Assembly (NCBI RefSeq): GCF_900103365.1
Contig: NZ_LT629703.1
Coordinates: forward strand, 7,488,501-7,552,500
DNA: 64,000 nucleotides
Reading direction: 5' to 3'
Source: Afipia sp. GAS231
GTDB taxonomy: Bacteria > Pseudomonadota > Alphaproteobacteria > Rhizobiales > Xanthobacteraceae
Shown here: positions 56,023-64,000 of the stretch, piece after piece
Numbering within the stretch: the stretch's first letter is position 1
Layout: each line of letters starts with the position of its first letter
Position numbers and translations under genes: made by a program
Notes under the pieces: generated by a model
Databases searched by the model: none
Seen by the model: the letters and a program-made list of their open reading frames with translations, nothing else
What the model was told of the DNA's origin: nothing

Positions 56023-56829
56023 TCAACCTGCACGATCCAGCGTCAACCGCATGCCGTCATAGGCCGGGATCACGCCGGCCGGCAGCGCCTTCCGCAGCAC
56101 TTCGTAATCGAGGTCGGAATGCATGTTGGTGATGACGGCGCGGCGCGGCTTGAAGCGCTCGATCCATGAGAGCGCGTCGCTGACGCTGAAATGGCTGGGA
56201 TGGCCAGCGTAGCGCAGGCCGTCGACGATCCAGAGATCGAGGTTTTCCAGCGCCGGAAAGCTCTCCTCGGGAATGTCGTGCAGGTCGGGCGTATAAGCTG
56301 CGCCGCCGACCCGAAAACCGAGCGCGGGAATCTTGCCATGATGAACCAGGAAGGCCTCCAGCTTCACTGGACCGCCCTTCCCTTCGGTGGTGTGGCTCTC
56401 GCCGGCCTCGATCGAATGGCGCGTCAGGATCGGCGGGTAGTCGCTGCCCTCGGGCGAGATGAAGCAGTACGAGAACCGCGCCATGATGTCCTTGGCGGTC
56501 GACTGGTTGAAATAAACCGGAATGCGCCGCCGCTGGTGCATCACGACCGAACGCAAATCGTCGATCCCGTGGGTCTGGTCGGCATGTTCGTGAGTCAGGT
56601 ACACCGCGTCGATATGGTCGACCTCGGCGTCGATCAACTGCTCGCGCAGGTCCGGCGAGGTGTCGATCACGATCCGCGTAGTGCCGTGCCCGCCGGTGCG
56701 CTCCACGAGCAACGAGCAGCGACGGCGGCGGTTCTTCGGGTTGTTGGGATCGCAGGCGCCCCAGCCCAGCGCCGGGCGCGGCACACCGGCCGAGGAACCG
56801 CAGCCGAGAATTGTCAGCGTCAGCGTCAT
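56023..56829 (-). CDS. MBL-fold metallo-hydrolase (PhnP-like)
   Basis: 268 residues from ATG 56829, which overlaps the TatD stop (ATGA). The opening LGCGSSAGVPRPALGWGACD is that of PhnP-type hydrolases. The zinc motif is THEHADQTHGIDDLR, with a further DxxHSD metal ligand region (NMHSDLDYE). Likely a phosphodiesterase acting on a small substrate. Last gene of the rlpA-like/dac/tmk/holB/metG/tatD series. Confidence 0.9.
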   Translation of the reverse strand: MTLTLTILGCGSSAGVPRPALGWGACDPNNPKNRRRRCSLLVERTGGHGTTRIVIDTSPDLREQLIDAEVDHIDAVYLTHEHADQTHGIDDLRSVVMHQRRRIPVYFNQSTAKDIMARFSYCFISPEGSDYPPILTRHSIEAGESHTTEGKGGPVKLEAFLVHHGKIPALGFRVGGAAYTPDLHDIPEESFPALENLDLWIVDGLRYAGHPSHFSVSDALSWIERFKPRRAVITNMHSDLDYEVLRKALPAGVIPAYDGMRLTLDRAG

Positions 56830-57617
56830 GCGACCGCCTTCGGCGCTGGTACCTTGGAGAACAGGCGGAAGAAGTTTTCGGTGGTCTGCCGTGAAATTTC
56901 CTCCAGCGACACCCCGCGCGTTTCCGCCAGCACTTTTGCGACCTCGACGACGTAGGACGGTTCGTTGCGCTTGCCGCGAAACTTGCCCGGCGCGAGATAT
57001 GGCGAGTCGGTCTCGACCATGATGCGGTCCGCCGGCAGTTCGGCCGCGAGTTCGCGCAACGCCTCGGACTTCTTGAACGTCAGAATGCCGGTGAACGAGA
57101 TCGAAAGGCCCAGCGAAATCGCCTTCATCGCCAGCTCGCGGCCGCCGGTGTAGCAATGCAGCACGGCCTTGAACGGTCCCGCGGCGATTTCCTCTTCGAG
57201 GATGCGGCCGCACTCCTCGTCGGCCTCGCGGGTGTGAATGACCAGCGGCAGGCCGGTGGCGCGGGCCGCCGCAATATGCGCGCGAAAACCGCGCTCCTGC
57301 GCGCCGCTGGAGCCGTGCTCGTAGAAATTATCCAGCCCCGCTTCGCCGAGCGCCACGACCTTCGGATGCTTCGCCAGTTCGATCAGCTCACTGGGTGGAA
57401 TGCCGTCTTCCTCGTCGGCGTTATGCGGGTGGGTGCCGACCGAGCAATAGACATTGGGAAACCGCTCGGCGATGGCCAGCAGCCCGCCGAGCCGCCTCAC
57501 CCGGGTCGAGATGGTGACGATACGGCCGATGCCGGCGGTCTCGGCGCGCGCCACGATGGCGTCGAGGTCCTCGGCAAAATCCGGAAAGTCGAGATGGCAG
57601 TGGCTGTCGACGAGCAT
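56826..57617 (-). CDS. TatD-family metal-dependent hydrolase
   Basis: 263 residues from ATG 57617 (MLVDSHCHLDFPDF). The amidohydrolase metal ligands are in DSHCHLD, GTHPHNADE, GEAGLDNFYEHG, IHTREAD and ETDSPYLAP. TatD proteins are 3'-5' exonucleases in DNA repair. The frame is open to 57788 but the family starts here. It follows metG by 13 bp in the transcript and overlaps the MBL gene. Confidence 0.93.
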   Translation of the reverse strand: MLVDSHCHLDFPDFAEDLDAIVARAETAGIGRIVTISTRVRRLGGLLAIAERFPNVYCSVGTHPHNADEEDGIPPSELIELAKHPKVVALGEAGLDNFYEHGSSGAQERGFRAHIAAARATGLPLVIHTREADEECGRILEEEIAAGPFKAVLHCYTGGRELAMKAISLGLSISFTGILTFKKSEALRELAAELPADRIMVETDSPYLAPGKFRGKRNEPSYVVEVAKVLAETRGVSLEEISRQTTENFFRLFSKVPAPKAVA

Positions 57618-57630
57618 GGAATGCGACCGC

Positions 57631-59613
57631 TCAATCTGCCTTGATATCGACTTTGGGCTCGACATAGCGCGGGAACACGCCGACCGGCGCCGGCAACGCC
57701 GTGCCGGCCACGATCCGCGTGCCCAGCGCCTTGAAGTCGCGCGCATCCGCAGGCACGCCGAGGCTGTCGAGCAGTTTTGCCGACGCATCCGGCATTACCG
57801 GCTGGGCCAGGATTGCGATCTGACGCACCACTTCGGCGGTGACGTACAGCACCGTCTTTTGCCGCGCCGGATCGGTCTTGGCGAGCGCCCACGGCTGCTC
57901 GCCGGCGAAATAGCGGTCGCCTTCGGCGACCACCGCCCAGACGGTATTAATCCACTGATGGATCTGCTGGGTCGCCATCGCGGTCCGCGATGGCTCCAGC
58001 ATACCGTCCGCCATCGCCAGCATCGCCTTGTCGCTGTCGGTGAAGTCGCCGGGTTCCGGCATTACGCCGCCGAGTTGCTTGGCGATCATTGACAGCGAGC
58101 GCTGCGCCAGGTTGCCGAGACCGTTAGCGAGATCGGCGTTGATGCGCGCGACGATGGCTTCATGGTTGTAGTTGCCGTCCTGCCCGAACGACACCTCGCG
58201 CAGGAAGAAATAGCGCATCTGGTCGACGCCATACTGGTCGGCCAGGTTGAAGGGGTCGACGACATTGCCGACCGACTTCGACATCTTCTCGCCCCTGCTG
58301 AACAGGAAGCCGTGCGCGTAAACCCGCTTCTGCACGGGAATGCCGGCCGACATCAGGAACGCCGGCCAGTACACAGCATGGAAACGGATGATGTCCTTGC
58401 CGATGATGTGGACGTCGGCCGGCCAGTAGCGCCAGTTCGGATCGCTCTCGTCGGGAAAGCCAACGCCGGTGATGTAATTGGTCAGCGCGTCGAGCCAGAC
58501 ATACATCACATGCTCGGGGTCGTTCGGTACCTTGATGCCCCAGTCGAAGGTCGTGCGCGAGATCGACAGGTCCTTCAGCCCGCCTTTGACGAAACTGATG
58601 ACCTCGTTGCGGCGCGAATCCGGCCCGATGAAATCGGGCTGGTTCTCATACAGCGCCAGCAGCCGGTCCTGATAGGCCGAGAGCTTGAAGAAGTAGCTCT
58701 TCTCCTCGACCCACTCGACCGGCGAGCCCTGCGGCCCGCGGCGCACATTGTCCTCGCCGACGACGGTTTCGTCTTCGGCGTAATAGGCTTCGTCGCGCAC
58801 CGAGTACCAGCCGGAATAGACGTCGATGTAGATGTCGCCATTCTGCTGGATCCGGTTCCAGACCACCTGCACCGAATGATGATGCGCCGGCTCGGTGGTG
58901 CGGATGAAGCGGTCGAACGACACGTTCAGACGCAGGTCCATATCGCGGAAGCGGGCGGCGTTGCGGGCAGCGAGTTCGGCCGCGGTCATGCCTTCGGCGG
59001 TCGCGGTCTGGATCATCTTCTGGCCGTGCTCGTCGGTGCCGGTCAGGAAGAAGACGTCCTTGCCGTCGAGCCGCTGAAACCGCGCCAGCGCGTCGGTTGC
59101 GATCGCTTCATAGGCGTGGCCGATATGCGGCTGCCCGTTCGGATAGGCGATGGCTGTCGTGATGAAGTAGGTGTTGCGTTCGGCCGTCGGCGCGGGCACC
59201 GGCTTGGGCGCAGGCTTCACGATTTTCGGCGCAATGACTCGCGGCGCAACCGTCTTTGGAGCCTTTTCGGCGGATGAAGTCCGGTCGACCGCGCTGGCCT
59301 TCTTCGGCGCGGCAACGGCTTTTCTGGCCACCGTCCTCTTGGCTACCGTTTTCCTCGCAGCTTTCTTCGCTGTTTTCTTGGCTGTTTTCTTGGCCGTTTT
59401 TCTGGCCGTCTTCTTCGCGGCTTTTTTGGAAGCCTTCTTGGCAACCCGCTTCGCGGTCTTGCCGGCCTTTTTCACGCTGCGCTTGCTCTTCGCCGTGCGC
59501 TTTTTCGCCGTCGCCTTCTTGCTGGCGCTTGCGGGCGCAGCCTTGCGGGCCTTCTTCGCCTTGTGTTTTTTGGAAGCCTTCTTCTTAGACGTCGCCACGG
59601 CGAATTCCCTCAA
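57631..59613 (-). CDS. metG: Methionine--tRNA ligase with histone-like N-terminal extension
   Basis: 660 residues. The catalytic core begins about residue 145 ([22 protein letters not shown]), with HIGH at 163-166 and [12 protein letters not shown] farther on. The connective peptide lacks the zinc-binding Cys pairs of the E. coli enzyme. Before the core lies a 144-residue extension; residues 9-105 are almost all Lys, Ala, Thr and Arg ([19 protein letters not shown]), like histone H1 tails. No Met occurs between residue 1 and the core, but a GTG at 59199 could start a core-only form. The core without extension is near the usual length of the short type. It charges initiator and elongator tRNA-Met. 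Confidence 0.94.
   Translation of the reverse strand: MREFAVATSKKKASKKHKAKKARKAAPASASKKATAKKRTAKSKRSVKKAGKTAKRVAKKASKKAAKKTARKTAKKTAKKTAKKAARKTVAKRTVARKAVAAPKKASAVDRTSSAEKAPKTVAPRVIAPKIVKPAPKPVPAPTAERNTYFITTAIAYPNGQPHIGHAYEAIATDALARFQRLDGKDVFFLTGTDEHGQKMIQTATAEGMTAAELAARNAARFRDMDLRLNVSFDRFIRTTEPAHHHSVQVVWNRIQQNGDIYIDVYSGWYSVRDEAYYAEDETVVGEDNVRRGPQGSPVEWVEEKSYFFKLSAYQDRLLALYENQPDFIGPDSRRNEVISFVKGGLKDLSISRTTFDWGIKVPNDPEHVMYVWLDALTNYITGVGFPDESDPNWRYWPADVHIIGKDIIRFHAVYWPAFLMSAGIPVQKRVYAHGFLFSRGEKMSKSVGNVVDPFNLADQYGVDQMRYFFLREVSFGQDGNYNHEAIVARINADLANGLGNLAQRSLSMIAKQLGGVMPEPGDFTDSDKAMLAMADGMLEPSRTAMATQQIHQWINTVWAVVAEGDRYFAGEQPWALAKTDPARQKTVLYVTAEVVRQIAILAQPVMPDASAKLLDSLGVPADARDFKALGTRIVAGTALPAPVGVFPRYVEPKVDIKAD
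59299..59589 (-). repeat. Low-complexity Lys/Ala-coding tract in metG
   Basis: The tract encodes repeats of the kind KKTAKK and AKKA. Its base use is richer in A (coding strand) than its surroundings because of Lys codons. The frame stays open throughout, so it is coding. Confidence 0.85.
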
Positions 59614-59655
59614 ATGTCATTCAAACAAGTTGGTCTGGATGGATGTCAGGCGGTG

Positions 59656-60696
59656 CTACCGCGTCGCTTCCGCGAGCATTCCGAAAACCGAAAAAACCAG
59701 TGGTTTTCGTTCCAGATTGTACGATTCAGTGTCGCGCGCGGCGCGGACGATCTTTTCCCATACCTCCGCCAGCCGTGCAAGGCGCGGCAGATTCGCGTTG
59801 GCGTCGCCGGCGCGCAGCTTTTCGCCGATCCAGCGGTCGATGCCGTCGATGAAGGCCGCGAGCGCCACGCGGTCGCTGGTGCCGAGCGCGTCGCCCAGCG
59901 CGTGCAGCTCGCGCGGATCGACCTTGGGCAGGGTCGCCAGCAGGGCCGCAGTGCGTTGCTGCAGTTTCAGCGCATCGCCGCCGAGTAGTGTCAGCGCACG
60001 CGATATGCTGCCTTCCGATGCCTCTGCGGCCTCGGTGAGGGCCGGGTCGTTGGCGTCCTTGTCGGTAGCTAGCGCCGCCGCGCGGACCACGTCGGCGGTC
60101 GAAAGCGGTCGCAACGGCAATTTGCGGCAGCGGGACAGGATCGTCGGCAATGCCCGCGCCGGCGAATGGCTGACCAGCAGGAACAGCGAGCGCTGCGGCG
60201 GTTCCTCCAGAATCTTCAGCAACGCGTTGGCCGCGTTTGGATTGAGTTCGTCGACGGTGTCGACGATGCAGACCCGCCAGCCGTCCACTGCCGCCGTCGA
60301 GCCGAAAAATGAAATCGTCTCCCGCGTCTCGTCGACCGTGATCACGGTGCGCAGCACACCGCGGTCGTTGAGGCCGCGCTCGAGCACCAAGAGGCCGCCA
60401 TGGGCCTCGGCCGTGATCTGGCGCGCGACGTGATCGGAGGGATCGACGGCGAGCGTCTCGGCGCGCTGCACGGACGGCGCCAGCGGATTGGCGTGGGCGA
60501 GCACGAACCGCGCCATCCGATAGGCCAGCGTCGCCTTGCCGATGCCCTGCGGGCCGCCGATCAGCCAGGCATGCGGGATTCTTCCGCTGCGGTAGGCATT
60601 GAGCAAGGCCGCTTCCGCCTCGCGATGGCCGAACAGCTCCGCGGTTTCGCGCGGATGCCGGACGGCGATTTCCTGTTCGGTCTTGCGGGCGCTCAT
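59656..60696 (-). CDS. holB: DNA polymerase III subunit delta prime
   Basis: 346 residues. The AAA+ clamp-loader P-loop-like sequence is GGPQGIGKATLAYRMARF (near residue 43), with Ala after the Lys where active ATPases usually have Thr or Ser. The SRC motif of delta prime is present as LSRCRKLPLRPL. The protein is the stator of the clamp loader. It overlaps tmk by 4 bp, as in many genomes. Confidence 0.94.
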   Translation of the reverse strand: MSARKTEQEIAVRHPRETAELFGHREAEAALLNAYRSGRIPHAWLIGGPQGIGKATLAYRMARFVLAHANPLAPSVQRAETLAVDPSDHVARQITAEAHGGLLVLERGLNDRGVLRTVITVDETRETISFFGSTAAVDGWRVCIVDTVDELNPNAANALLKILEEPPQRSLFLLVSHSPARALPTILSRCRKLPLRPLSTADVVRAAALATDKDANDPALTEAAEASEGSISRALTLLGGDALKLQQRTAALLATLPKVDPRELHALGDALGTSDRVALAAFIDGIDRWIGEKLRAGDANANLPRLARLAEVWEKIVRAARDTESYNLERKPLVFSVFGMLAEATR

Positions 60697-61388
60697 GCGG
60701 TAGTCGCCGCGGCCGCGGGAAGCGTGAACAGATGGTCGCGCAGCGCCTTCCAGACCTCCGCTGCGACCGCGTCGGCATCGGCATTGGCGTCGATCAGCAC
60801 GCAGCGCTGCGGATCCTCCGCGGCAATCTGCTTGTAGGCGTCCCGCAGGTCCTGGTGGAATTGGAGATCTTCCGCCTCGAAGCGATCCGGCGCGCCCTTG
60901 CCGCGCCGTGCCGCCGCGCGCTGCATGCCGACCTCGACCGGGATATCCAGAATGATGGTGAGGTCGGGCTTCAGGTCGCCGATCGTGACCCGCTGCATGG
61001 CGTTGAGGACGCTAGGTGAAACCTGTCCCAACCTGCCCTGATAGGCGCGGGTCGAATCGAAGAACCGGTCGCACAGCACCCAGGTGCCCTGACTGAGCGC
61101 GGGCTGGATCACCGTGCGGACATGGTCGTCGCGCGCCGCCGCAAACAGCAATGTCTCCGCATCGGGCCCGAGCAGCTTGCCCATGCCCGACAGCACCAGA
61201 TGCCGGATGATCTCGGCCCCCGGCGATCCGCCGGGCTCGCGCGTGACGATGGCGCGCAGCTTCGCGGTCGCCAGACGTTGGGCGAGCTTCTTGATCTGCG
61301 TGGACTTTCCCGAGCCCTCGCCGCCCTCAAACGAAATGAACTTTCCGCGTCCGGAAGGCCGGTTCAGCGCTGCTTCGGCCATGGTCAA
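60693..61388 (-). CDS. tmk: Thymidylate kinase
   Basis: 231 residues. The P-loop FEGGEGSGKSTQIKKLAQRL, the DR(F/Y) motif (CDRFFDSTRAYQG) and the LID region with Arg residues (AAARRGKGAPDRFEAED) mark Tmk. It makes dTDP from dTMP. Both ends overlap neighbours (dac and holB) by 4 bp, so the three are one translational unit. Confidence 0.96.
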   Translation of the reverse strand: MTMAEAALNRPSGRGKFISFEGGEGSGKSTQIKKLAQRLATAKLRAIVTREPGGSPGAEIIRHLVLSGMGKLLGPDAETLLFAAARDDHVRTVIQPALSQGTWVLCDRFFDSTRAYQGRLGQVSPSVLNAMQRVTIGDLKPDLTIILDIPVEVGMQRAAARRGKGAPDRFEAEDLQFHQDLRDAYKQIAAEDPQRCVLIDANADADAVAAEVWKALRDHLFTLPAAAATTA

Positions 61389-62644
61389 AGTTTCTCTGCG
61401 CTCGCGCGGAACATGCCGATCACGAGCTCGCTGGCCCCGTCGATCGCGCGGCGCATGGTGGAACCGGTGCCGATGGATTCGGCCGCATAGACCGGCGCTT
61501 CCATCGCGATGTTGGCGCCACGCCAGACCCTGACGACGCCCACCGGCTGGCCGGACTGCACCGGCGCGCGCACCGGGCCGTTATAGATGACGCGGGCGAT
61601 CAATTTCTCGCTGCCGTTCTTCGGCACCATCAGCTTGATCGGCTCGGGGCTGGCGAGCTTGACCGAACGGCTGTCGCCGCCGAACACTTTTGCGTAGCCG
61701 ACCGGCTGGTCGGCCGCGAACAGGGTACGAGTCTCGAAATTGCGAAAGCCCCATTCCAGCATCTTCTTGGCTTCGGTGGCGCGATCATCGGGATCTTCCA
61801 AGCCGTTGACCACGACGATCAGCCGCGTGTCGTTCTGCACGGCGGAGCCGACCATGCCGTAGCCGCCCTCCTTGGTATAGCCGGTCTTGAGGCCATCGGC
61901 GCCGGTGAGCGAGTTCAACAGCGGATTGCGGTTCTGCTGGCGAATTTTGTTCCAGGTGAACTCCTTCTCCCCGAACAATTTGTACATGTCGGGATAGGTC
62001 TGGATCACGAAGCGAGCCAACTTCGATAGTTCCCGCACCGTCATCTTGTTGGCGGGATCGGGCAGCCCGTTGGAATTGCCGAACGTCGATTTGGTCAGGC
62101 CGAGCTCGCGGGCGCGCTTGGTCATGAAGTCGGCGGCGAAGATGCGCTCGTTGCCGGCCATGCCTTCGGCCAGCGCGATGCAGGCATCGTTGCCGCTTTG
62201 AATCAGCGCGCCATGCAGGAGATCATCGACCGACACTTTGCTGTTGAGCACCGCAAACATGGTCGAGCCGCCCGCCGGCGCGCCGCCCTTGCGCCAGGCG
62301 TTCTCGCTGATCCGGTACTCGTCGGTCAGTTTGACGTCGCCCTTCTTGATGGCGTTGAACACCACCTCCGCCGTCATCAACTTCATCATGCTGGACGGCG
62401 CGCGCAGTTCGTCGGCATTTTTCTCGAACAGCACGCTGCCGCTGGAAGCCTCGATCAGGATCGCGGTCGGCGCGTCCCCGTCAAAACCGCCCTCGTCCTT
62501 CTTGGCGCCCTGCACGCTGTTGTTGGCGGCATAGACGATCCCGCCCCAGCCGATGGCAAGCGCCAGCGCTGACGCCACAAGGCTGCGCCACGGCAACGCG
62601 GCCGCGGCTCTCAATTGGCGGAAAACGGGGGTCTCGACGGCCAT
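61385..62644 (-). CDS. D-alanyl-D-alanine carboxypeptidase (PBP5/6 family)
   Basis: 419 residues from ATG 62644. The N-terminal hydrophobic segment (about 18-40) is a signal peptide or anchor. The penicillin-binding motifs are SMMK (Ser85 to Lys88), SGN and KTGYT. The C-terminal domain (about 300-400) is the PBP5 beta-sandwich. It trims stem peptides in the periplasm. The gene heads a run that continues into tmk and holB; the upstream frame to 63298 is a shadow. Confidence 0.93.
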   Translation of the reverse strand: MAVETPVFRQLRAAAALPWRSLVASALALAIGWGGIVYAANNSVQGAKKDEGGFDGDAPTAILIEASSGSVLFEKNADELRAPSSMMKLMTAEVVFNAIKKGDVKLTDEYRISENAWRKGGAPAGGSTMFAVLNSKVSVDDLLHGALIQSGNDACIALAEGMAGNERIFAADFMTKRARELGLTKSTFGNSNGLPDPANKMTVRELSKLARFVIQTYPDMYKLFGEKEFTWNKIRQQNRNPLLNSLTGADGLKTGYTKEGGYGMVGSAVQNDTRLIVVVNGLEDPDDRATEAKKMLEWGFRNFETRTLFAADQPVGYAKVFGGDSRSVKLASPEPIKLMVPKNGSEKLIARVIYNGPVRAPVQSGQPVGVVRVWRGANIAMEAPVYAAESIGTGSTMRRAIDGASELVIGMFRASAEKL

Positions 62645-62809
62645 TTGCGATGTCCTGAATCCGGGCGTTCTAACAGGTGGAAGTATCGCAAACAACACAG
62701 CTTTTGGGATTTGCTGCCGTGTCGATCGGATTGCAGCGCCGGTCGAACGACCGTATCGTGCCGATACTGCAATTTCCCGACAAAATACGAAAAACAGGGC
62801 GGAAACGCG

Positions 62810-63748
62810 ATGCCATCCACACGCACCATTTCCGCCAACGGGATCGAGCTGTTTTTGCGCGAGCAGGGCCAGGGTCCGCTGGTCGTGCTCTGCCATGGCT
62901 GGCCTGAACTGTCTTATTCGTGGCGGCACCAGATCAACGCCATCGCCGAGGCGGGCTTTCATGTCGTAGCCCCCGACATGCGCGGGTATGGCCGGAGCAG
63001 CGCGCCCGCCGACGTCGCAGCCTACAGCATCTTCGACACGGTCGGTGACATGGTCGCGCTGGTGACGGCGCTGGGCGAAACGCAGGCCGTGATCGTCGGC
63101 CACGACTGGGGCGCGCCGGTCGCCTGGCATGCGGCGCTGTTCCGCCCGGACATGTTCACCAAGGTGGCAGGCTTGAGCGTTCCCCCGCCCTTTCGCGGCC
63201 GCGCCCGGCCGCTCGACAGCCTCACCGCCAGTGGCGTCACCAATTTCTACTGGCAATATTTCCAGACCCCAGGGATCGCCGAGGCGGAATTCGAGCACGA
63301 TGTCGCCACCTCGATGCGCAAGATCCTAGGCCGCGGCGTCTCCGACCCCGCGGCGCTCTTCGTCACCGAGGGCAAGGGCTTTCTCGGCAACATCCCGCCT
63401 GTCTTGACGCTGCCGGACTGGCTCAGCGAGGCCGACATCGCCCATTTCGCTGAGGCCTACCGGCACTCCGGCTTCCGCGGTGGGCTGAACTGGTACCGCA
63501 ACCTCGACCGCAACTGGGACCTGACCGCGCCTTGGCAGGGCGCGCAGATCCATCAGCCGTCATTGTTCATCGCGGGATCCAGGGATTCGGTCATCACCGG
63601 CCTGATCGGCGCCAAGCGCGTCAACGAGCTGGACCGGGTGCTGCCGAATCTGCGGCAAAAGCTGATCATCGACGGCGCCGGCCACTGGGTGCAGCAGGAG
63701 CGCCCTGACGAGGTCAACGCGGCGGTGATCGAATTCTTGAGAAGTTAG
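62810..63748 (+). CDS. Alpha/beta hydrolase, epoxide-hydrolase type
   Basis: 312 residues from ATG 62810, preceded by CAGGGCGGAA; the frame to 62615 is a shadow. The HGWPE oxyanion motif, nucleophile elbow GHDWGAPVAW with Asp as nucleophile, and the final GHWVQQERP with the catalytic His match soluble epoxide hydrolases. It could also be a haloalkane dehalogenase-like member. It is divergent from dac, and its stop overlaps the next gene on the other strand by 4 bp. Confidence 0.88.
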   Translation: MPSTRTISANGIELFLREQGQGPLVVLCHGWPELSYSWRHQINAIAEAGFHVVAPDMRGYGRSSAPADVAAYSIFDTVGDMVALVTALGETQAVIVGHDWGAPVAWHAALFRPDMFTKVAGLSVPPPFRGRARPLDSLTASGVTNFYWQYFQTPGIAEAEFEHDVATSMRKILGRGVSDPAALFVTEGKGFLGNIPPVLTLPDWLSEADIAHFAEAYRHSGFRGGLNWYRNLDRNWDLTAPWQGAQIHQPSLFIAGSRDSVITGLIGAKRVNELDRVLPNLRQKLIIDGAGHWVQQERPDEVNAAVIEFLRS

Positions 63749-64000
63749 TAGAGCCCGCGACCGCTGAGCACTTCGCTGGGGCCGCGCGGATCGACCGGCA
63801 GATAGGCCGAGCTTGGGGCCGCATAGTTCGCGTCGTTCTCGTAGGAAACAGCGCGGGGGTTTTCGAGCGCCCGGCCCCGGGAGCGGCTGGATGCCGACAT
63901 TTCCGAGGTCGCGTTGATCGAGGCGTAATCGGCCGAACTGTTGCCGAGGCTATAGGGGCGCCCTTCCGGCATCGGAACCTCGCCACGAATCCGGCCCGCG
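63745..64000 (-). CDS. 3' end of a probable RlpA-type septal ring protein (partial)
   Basis: The frame is open to the window edge, giving the last 84 or so codons of a protein that ends with PRGPSEVLSGRGLY. The fragment (EGRPYSLGNSSADYAS and a Ser/Ala-rich tail) shows no catalytic domain. The call as RlpA rests on its position before dac in Rhizobiales and on a remembered likeness of the Pro-Glu-Gly-Arg-Pro-Tyr-x-Leu-Gly motif, so it is tentative. Confidence 0.5.
   Translation of the reverse strand, partial: AGRIRGEVPMPEGRPYSLGNSSADYASINATSEMSASSRSRGRALENPRAVSYENDANYAAPSSAYLPVDPRGPSEVLSGRGLY

Overview
The window is high-GC chromosomal DNA of a Bradyrhizobium-like alphaproteobacterium (Rhizobiales). 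The main support is gene order: ispDF upstream of dusB-ntrB-ntrC-ntrY-ntrX-hfq-hflX, popZ upstream of valS, the tight set rlpA-like/dac/tmk/holB/metG/tatD/MBL hydrolase, and several families of palindromic intergenic repeats typical of that genus. I can see no rRNA, CRISPR array, transposase or integrase.

Layout. (1) 1-6.7 kb: the 3' part of a very large glycine-rich surface protein, a sulfotransferase, and on the opposite strand cysD-cysNC, which makes the sulfate donor PAPS. (2) 6.8-17.4 kb: an accessory block with a winged-helix-type regulator candidate, two tandem paralogous autotransporters, a di-haem cytochrome c and a decayed third autotransporter 3' end. A tRNA-Asn lies at the right edge and a degenerate copy of that tRNA's 3' end lies at the left edge, so the block looks like an old tRNA-targeted island. 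(3) 17.6-24.6 kb: a 59-codon small ORF, a Pcm-like methyltransferase, TolC, PopZ and ValRS. (4) 24.6-28.9 kb: a VOC protein, an epimerase, a repeat-rich gap, a 3-methyladenine DNA glycosylase, lipoyl synthase and a Coq10/RatA-type protein. (5) 28.9-41.9 kb: cinA, ispDF, then the nitrogen-regulation run dusB-ntrBC, ntrYX, hfq, hflX, and mgtE. (6) 41.9-50.2 kb: mazG, a small membrane protein, queC, a cobalt-type nitrile hydratase operon, a candidate outer-membrane protein, a crotonase, a UxaA/GarD-type dehydratase and a sirtuin. (7) 50.2-55.2 kb: a TRAP transporter (dctP, fused dctQM) with an acyl-CoA synthetase. (8) 55.3-64 kb: an antibiotic-biosynthesis-monooxygenase-like protein, then the housekeeping run MBL hydrolase-tatD-metG-holB-tmk-dac, an alpha/beta hydrolase and the 3' end of a probable rlpA.

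How the parts work together: cysD-cysNC and the sulfotransferase form a sulfate activation and transfer pair next to surface-protein genes. The dusB-ntrBC promoter carries an NtrC-like palindrome between its -35 and -10 boxes, which fits negative autoregulation. Hfq, HflX and NtrYX share the usual alphaproteobacterial linkage. The most unusual items are the autotransporter island with its relic third copy, the 144-residue histone-like Lys/Ala-rich extension on MetRS, the His-rich N-terminus of the Co-type nitrile hydratase alpha subunit, and 21-bp tandem repeats at the 3' ends of three genes.
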